Shown in pieces: positions 58,760 to 64,000 of a DNA stretch of 64,000 bases. The translations under genes were made by a program, and so were the position numbers. Position 1 is the stretch's first letter. Each line of letters starts with the position of its first letter. The notes beneath the pieces are model-generated. The model searched no databases. It had not been told where the DNA came from and worked only from the letters and a program-made list of their open reading frames with translations. This DNA comes from Larix kaempferi (lineage: Eukaryota; Streptophyta; Pinopsida; Pinales; Pinaceae): NCBI GenBank assembly GCA_027924585.1, contig BSBM01000865.1, positions 1,860,001 through 1,924,000 on the forward strand. The letters run 5' to 3'.

Positions 58760-61181
58760 ATTTATTTGTTATATAATTAACCTTATACATTTATATGTCA
58801 ATCAAGGACGTAAGACTTGCAACCTATAAATATTGTATGTCAATAGAATGCCTAAATTACCTTAGTTGTTAGCTATCAAAAGGGTAAAAAAACTAATGTA
58901 AAACACCTACTACAAGAACTAGTGTAAATATGCATAAATCTATGTATGTTTGCATGAATCTTGTGTATGGCCACATGAATCTTGTGTATGACTCCAAAAA
59001 TATTGTGTGTATGATTGTAGGAATCTATATGCAGTTTCATGAAACTATTTATGGATGCATTAACTTATATGATTGCAGAAATCTATTTGAGGATATAGAA
59101 ATCGACTTCAAGAGACAGTTGTGCTTATTATTTACTTGTTACATTAGTGATGTAGTTTAAATATGAACAAGATATAAACTTGCGCATAAGTGTAGGTTAT
59201 TTGATTTATGTCTTCTTCAAAAAATATACAAACTATGTATGAAAGCTGCTAAACCAAATTACTAAGTAAAGAAAATTTCATCTAACAGTTAATATTCTCT
59301 TAGTATGAATCTCATTCCCAAGGCTCTGTCTACAATCACCCACCTAATGATTAAGTGTTCATTGAGTGCTGAAGATGATTGATTCAATTACTAAGAAATT
59401 ATATTGATTGTATAAACTTGAATGAAATGATTTTTCAAGAGCTTATCTACAGGAAAAGGAAAATAAATATCTAGATCACTCTTGTCTAAGTACTCTTGAA
59501 ACCAAATATGTAACTAGTAATTATGTTGCTTTTCAATATCTAAAAACTATGTGCTCGAGATGCCACAAAACATTAATCGAATATGTTATACATCAGAGAT
59601 GAAAGTATTGAACATTAGATTTCAAAAACAATATAGAAAAGTACTATGTGCACAAGACTTAAACAAAATTAAAGAGACTAATAAACAAAACTAGAAATCA
59701 CATTGTGAATTGATTTGTAGAGAAGCACAAAGATACATACAAAACAGGTTAAATGAAATTATTTACAAAAAAAATGATATCCTTACACTCCTCTTGGTCG
59801 GCCCTTTCCAATTGGACTGTACATCTAGCTAACCTCCAACCTAACACCGTGAGTAATAAACCATTGCACAAAGTAGCTTTGGCATTAATATATGAAAACT
59901 TGAATTACATATTCCTAGGACTAGTGTCAAATCTACTAATATTGTATTGATCAATTCAGGTATTTGTAGGGGATTAATTAGGGCATGCCTTCAATCCATG
60001 ATTCATTTGTATAAATTTATATAAAAGGTTCTCATTCTTCCCCAATGGACTCCTACTAAGGATATTTCTACACACTCGTGGCACACCTTCCCATATTGTT
60101 TCAAGGGCCTATGTTGACCCAAGAAGGCAAGTTTAATTTTTCTAGAAATACTCAAGCACTCAACCAAGGGATTACACAATGGGAGCCATATGTATAAGTT
60201 TCCAAAAAATCAGTTAAAAAACACCCAAAGGACAATATGTTCTCTTAAAATAGATGATCCAATAGAAAAAGACAAGCCACTTATGAAGTTAGAAAAACCA
60301 TATTCAACAACATTTTTTATCAAAACATCAAATACAACTCCACTCTAAAGTAGAGTTAGCAGTCCAATTAAGTGATAGAAGGAATTCAATCCCTACCCCG
60401 TGTACTTGAACTTGTACTCTGTAATTATACCTATCAATGTATCTATACCAATTGCAGTTTGTGTTTTTCTGCATATGAATCAAAAAATCTATAAATCCTT
60501 TAGTCATTAGAATCAAGCTTTTCCAAAACAATTTAAAAACAAAAAACAAAAGGAAAACAAGTGACTTGAAACAAGTATTATTTAGATAATCCAATAGCAA
60601 ACAACATTCCACTTATGAATTTGTATCAGCAAAACCATCATCAATTAGAACAATTTTTTTTACAACTTCAAATACAACGCCACTCTAAAGCGAGGTTTGA
60701 AAATTCCAAATCAACGGTAGAGATAGTAGTCCAATCAAGTGATGGAATTCAATTCCTACCCCGTGTATTTGAACTTGTACTATGTAATTATACATGTTAT
60801 TGTATCTATACCAATTGCAGGTGTCAGGTCTACTATTCCTATATTTTTACAAAGCTTTTGATATGGGCTCTTTATTTCTATATGGAATTGGACTTGGAAC
60901 CTCTGTGCAAAATTCCAAGCATGTTTCAAGAACATCTACCAAGACAATGATGGCATACTTAGAATTAAAGCCATAATTGAAAAATCCTTTGAGTGTAGGT
61001 GTCATGTATATTGTTCTTAGATTGCTTACTTGAATGGTTTGGTTAAATGTGGATAGCATTTATGAATGAAATATGCTAACTGAAGAACAGTGAGGGAGAC
61101 AACAGAGAAATTAGGAAGTTTCAATGTGCTTAAATGCTAGAGGAAGTTTCAAGTTAATTTATAGCCATAATTGTATGCAAG
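58760..61181. other. AT-rich sequence, copy 2
   Basis: Same as 52126-54547, including the internal diverged duplication (about 60254-60460 and 60589-60820). No gene. Confidence 0.55.
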
Positions 61182-62564
61182 CAACTGTTGAAGAAGGCAT
61201 TGTTGTTGGTGGTGGGTGTAGTCTATTGAGGATTTCTTCAAAGGTCGATGCTATAAGAGATACCCTTGAAAATGATGAGCAAAATGTATGTTATTTGTCT
61301 ATTTCATTCAAGAGTGAGTTTAATGGGGGTGGCCCAGGACCTTGTTTTATAGTAGAATTAGAATGACACATTATTTATTGAAAGTAGAAATTTTATCTAT
61401 AGATATAATTCCAATTTTTTTTTTTTGCAACTTGTTATTACATGATCTTTAAATTGCATTCGCATCTTTGGTGCTCACAAATTGATGCAGACATTGTTAA
61501 ACGAGCTTTGATATACCCATTTAAATTAATTGCAAACAATGATGGATTGAATGGAAGTGTTGTGGATGAAAAGGTCATGACAAAACCTTCCATAATTGCC
61601 AATTATTTTTGTGCTTATTTGATTGTTGCTCCTTTTTAATGTAGGAAAACTAACTTTTGTTAAGTGTCATCCTAATTGTAAATGGTTTTATTTGTCTATT
61701 GACTTCACTTTTAATGTATGATAGATTTAAATTTTATCATTGATTTCTTGGCTTCTCTAGGTTCTTTCCAGTGATAATCCAAAATATGGTTACAATGTTG
61801 CTACAGGAAAGTATGAAGATTTGATGGCATTTGGAATAATTGATCCAACTAAGGTAATATGTTGGATCGTTTTTGTTCTTGATATGTAGATTTGTACTAG
61901 CATTTACATAAATATATTTTTCAGGATGTCTGGGTTATAGTTATCTTTTAGAGTTTTGTGGATTTTATTTTGCATTTTTTAGTCTTTTAATAATTTGTGT
62001 TTCTGATATTATATGAAATTTAACATAAATGGCTTCTATGAAAGTGAACTATTCAAATTTTAGTTGCGGTACGATGCACTTAAACATAACTAACCATAAT
62101 CTTAAACCTTAACACACATAAAAGCATAAATATCTATTGTTTGTGCATGTTGTTTCCCATCATTTCTCTTTCTTTGGCCATTTGTTGGTATTTTGTACTT
62201 GGTATGGCTATATGTTGTTTTCTGGTGTGTTGTTAACTGCATATATGCCAAATTTTGTTGTATATTTGCTACAAAAAATTATCAGTTGTTGTACTTGAAA
62301 TCAGGTGGTTAGGTGTTGCTTGGATCATGTGGCATCCGTGGCAAAGACCTTCCTAACATCAGATGTTGTTTTGATTGACATAAAGGAACCAAAACCTGCT
62401 ACTTATCCAAACCCCATGGATAACTCAGGTCTAGCATAAGAAACATTTGATTTTGTGCCTATGTTTTCAATTATTATTTCTTCGAAAGAAGGGATTGCAT
62501 GGGTTTAGCTGTGAATTTTATCTGATTGACAGAATATGCATTTGTTGCAGGTTATGGGTACTAG
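61182..62564 (+). pseudogene. CPN60B: 3' end of a plastid chaperonin-60 beta gene, copy 2
   Basis: Same five exons as in copy 1: 61182-61285, 61481-61573, 61761-61853, 62305-62428 and 62551-62564. The second exon has the same lost acceptor (CACAA). No upstream exons exist between the copies, so this second copy cannot be transcribed as a complete gene from within the unit. Both copies are identical in exons and introns. Confidence 0.82.
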
Positions 62565-63481
62565 ATACAAATATGACCAATAAGATGAAGAAAACAATTT
62601 TTTGATGTTTTGTTTGGATATGAGGCCTTATTGAAGGGGGTGCTTTAATTAAAATTAATGATGTACATGACAAACATGACAGGAACTGTATTTCAACGAA
62701 AAGAGATGAAAATAGAAATTTTGTATAAAGGGGATGGGTAGAGTATGGATCCTTGCATTTCTTTGGAAAGTGCTTTCTATTTGAATGGAAATTGTATGGT
62801 TATAATATATTTGGGGTATGCTACTTATGAGTTGCATTTCCAAATGGAGTGTGGTTCTATTTATTTTTCTACTTGACCTCTTTTCATGTACCACTGAGTA
62901 GGTTTATTTGGCTTATGATCATAGATATGGTTGAAACTTTTGTTCTGACTCTATCCATATTTCATCGTGGTACCTTAGTTCATCTCCATTACTATACAAG
63001 TGATTATAGTGTTATTGTGGTGTCCTCATAGATCATCATACGTCTTATGAATGGTTCCTTAGTTTTTGAGAGCTTTAAACATTTTTTTTAGGATTGAGAG
63101 AGAGAGTAAATAAGAGCAGTTTTGATAAAGTATGTGAGATAGGCGATGGCCCTTAGGAGATATCTGACAACTTTGTGTCTAGGTATTTAATTATTAGGAT
63201 GCAACAACATGCATGATGCATTTAGTTAAATTTTAGTGGATGCAACTAGATTATTATTTTATCTACATATTCATAGAGAATGCAATTAGATTTATTTCAG
63301 GAGTTGGGAATTATTTGTTAGATTTCCTTTACAATCTTAGTGGTTGGTTCATATATTTTATAGAATGTTTGTGTTATTTTCATAATATTGACATTCTATG
63401 TCTTGCCATCCCCTGGCATTGCTAAACTAGAAAATCAACCTATGTAATTTTACTTCCAAAGAGCTTTCTCAAGGATCCCTT
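62565..63481. other. Downstream of chaperonin exons, copy 2
   Basis: Same as 55931-56847; no gene recognised. Confidence 0.45.
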
Positions 63482-64000
63482 AGTATTTGACCAATAAATT
63501 ATTGGTGGCATTTGCATTATTTGGGGACTTTGAATGGTCGCCGCAACTCCAGAAAGCGGTAAGTTAATTCAAGTTCAAAATATTGTGCTTGTAGAAAAAA
63601 TTTCCTTGTTCACATGGGTCAATAATATGCTTGTATGATCTTTGATAACCTTGTTTTACATGGTTACAAAATTGCTACATATCTTATTTTAGTAAGGAAG
63701 CATAGTTGCATCTACAATGTGCAACTTTGACATTCAAAGTACCCAACTAAACATGAATTTGTACATTTTAGAATAACTCAATAACTATTAAAGATGTGTT
63801 TGCTTATCTTTAATTTTATGCCATTTATTTTTTGAAAATGTCAAATTTATGAATTCCTTATACTAATGTTGTCTTCAAGCATGGTTTTTGTAGTATAGGG
63901 AGAATGTGAAAATTTTTGTTAGTGTCCATCTTGCACATGATATTGATGTTATAACAGATAGGATCTCTGGCTACAAAAAAAATGGTGAGGATCCTGCAGT
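63482..64000. other. Right flank of the duplication, unassigned
   Basis: Starts with the shared AGTAT. A short open segment ending at a good donor (ACTCCAGAAAGCG then GTAAGTTAA at about 63541-63567) could be an exon, reading FALFGDFEWSPQLQKA, but I recognise no family. The last 100 bases are also open in one frame. Nothing certain. Confidence 0.3.

Larger units (their letters stand above)
56848..63481. repeat. Tandem duplication, copy 2 (6,634 bp)
   Basis: Second copy. Its right border reads CCCTT-AGTATTTGACC, so the pentamer AGTAT is shared by the left, middle and right junctions (50214, 56848 and 63482). I saw no base difference from copy 1. Confidence 0.95.

Noticed and set aside
63500-63560. 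Exon ending in a consensus donor
   Set aside because: Too short and no family or partner exon visible before the window ends.

Overview
The window is nuclear DNA of a seed plant, most likely a conifer or other gymnosperm. This is inferred from one intron-containing plant P450 gene in a large, AT-rich space filled with old LTR retrotransposons, solo LTRs and LINE stubs, and from a Tat-like Ty3/gypsy element with 3.65-kb LTRs. No prokaryotic, rRNA or tRNA features were seen.

Bases 330-24242 are almost entirely two complete but decayed Ty3/gypsy elements, only 211 bp apart, each with intact TG...CA LTRs and a perfect 5-bp target duplication. Element 1 (335-10105, LTRs 1,005 bp) keeps gag and protease but ends at the threshold of reverse transcriptase. 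In place of RT, RNase H and integrase it has about 2 kb of non-coding DNA, including a row of hairpins with a conserved loop and stems that differ between units yet stay complementary. Element 2 (10322-24237, LTRs 3,654 and 3,659 bp) has gag, protease, an archaeal-type RNase H placed before RT, RT, the usual RNase H and integrase. Its LTRs carry, upstream of a TATA box and so inside U3, a roughly 490-codon open-frame relic with a coiled-coil end, flanked by arrays of palindromic hairpins.

Bases 24243-50213 are AT-rich intergenic DNA. They hold a 375-bp solo LTR, a 5'-truncated LINE with a 14-bp target duplication, many exactly-two-copy short tandem duplications, an antisense LINE fragment, a copia LTR with its tRNA-Met primer site, and a 2,027-bp solo LTR nested in the copia leader. 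The one gene that looks intact is a five-exon cytochrome P450 on the minus strand (36611-39369; 537 codons after splicing). It belongs to the CYP72 clan and is most like CYP735/CYP709, with a TATA box and a 64-bp duplicated promoter segment.

Bases 50214-63481 are two head-to-tail copies of a 6,634-bp unit with no difference seen, and a shared AGTAT at all three junctions. Each copy carries an antisense gypsy integrase relic and the last five exons of a plastid chaperonin-60 beta gene, without its 5' part and with one splice acceptor apparently lost. The duplication is either very recent or an assembly artefact.

The P450 is the only likely host function. The strongest candidates for undescribed biology are the U3-encoded protein with its hairpin arrays in element 2 and the covarying hairpin array in element 1.
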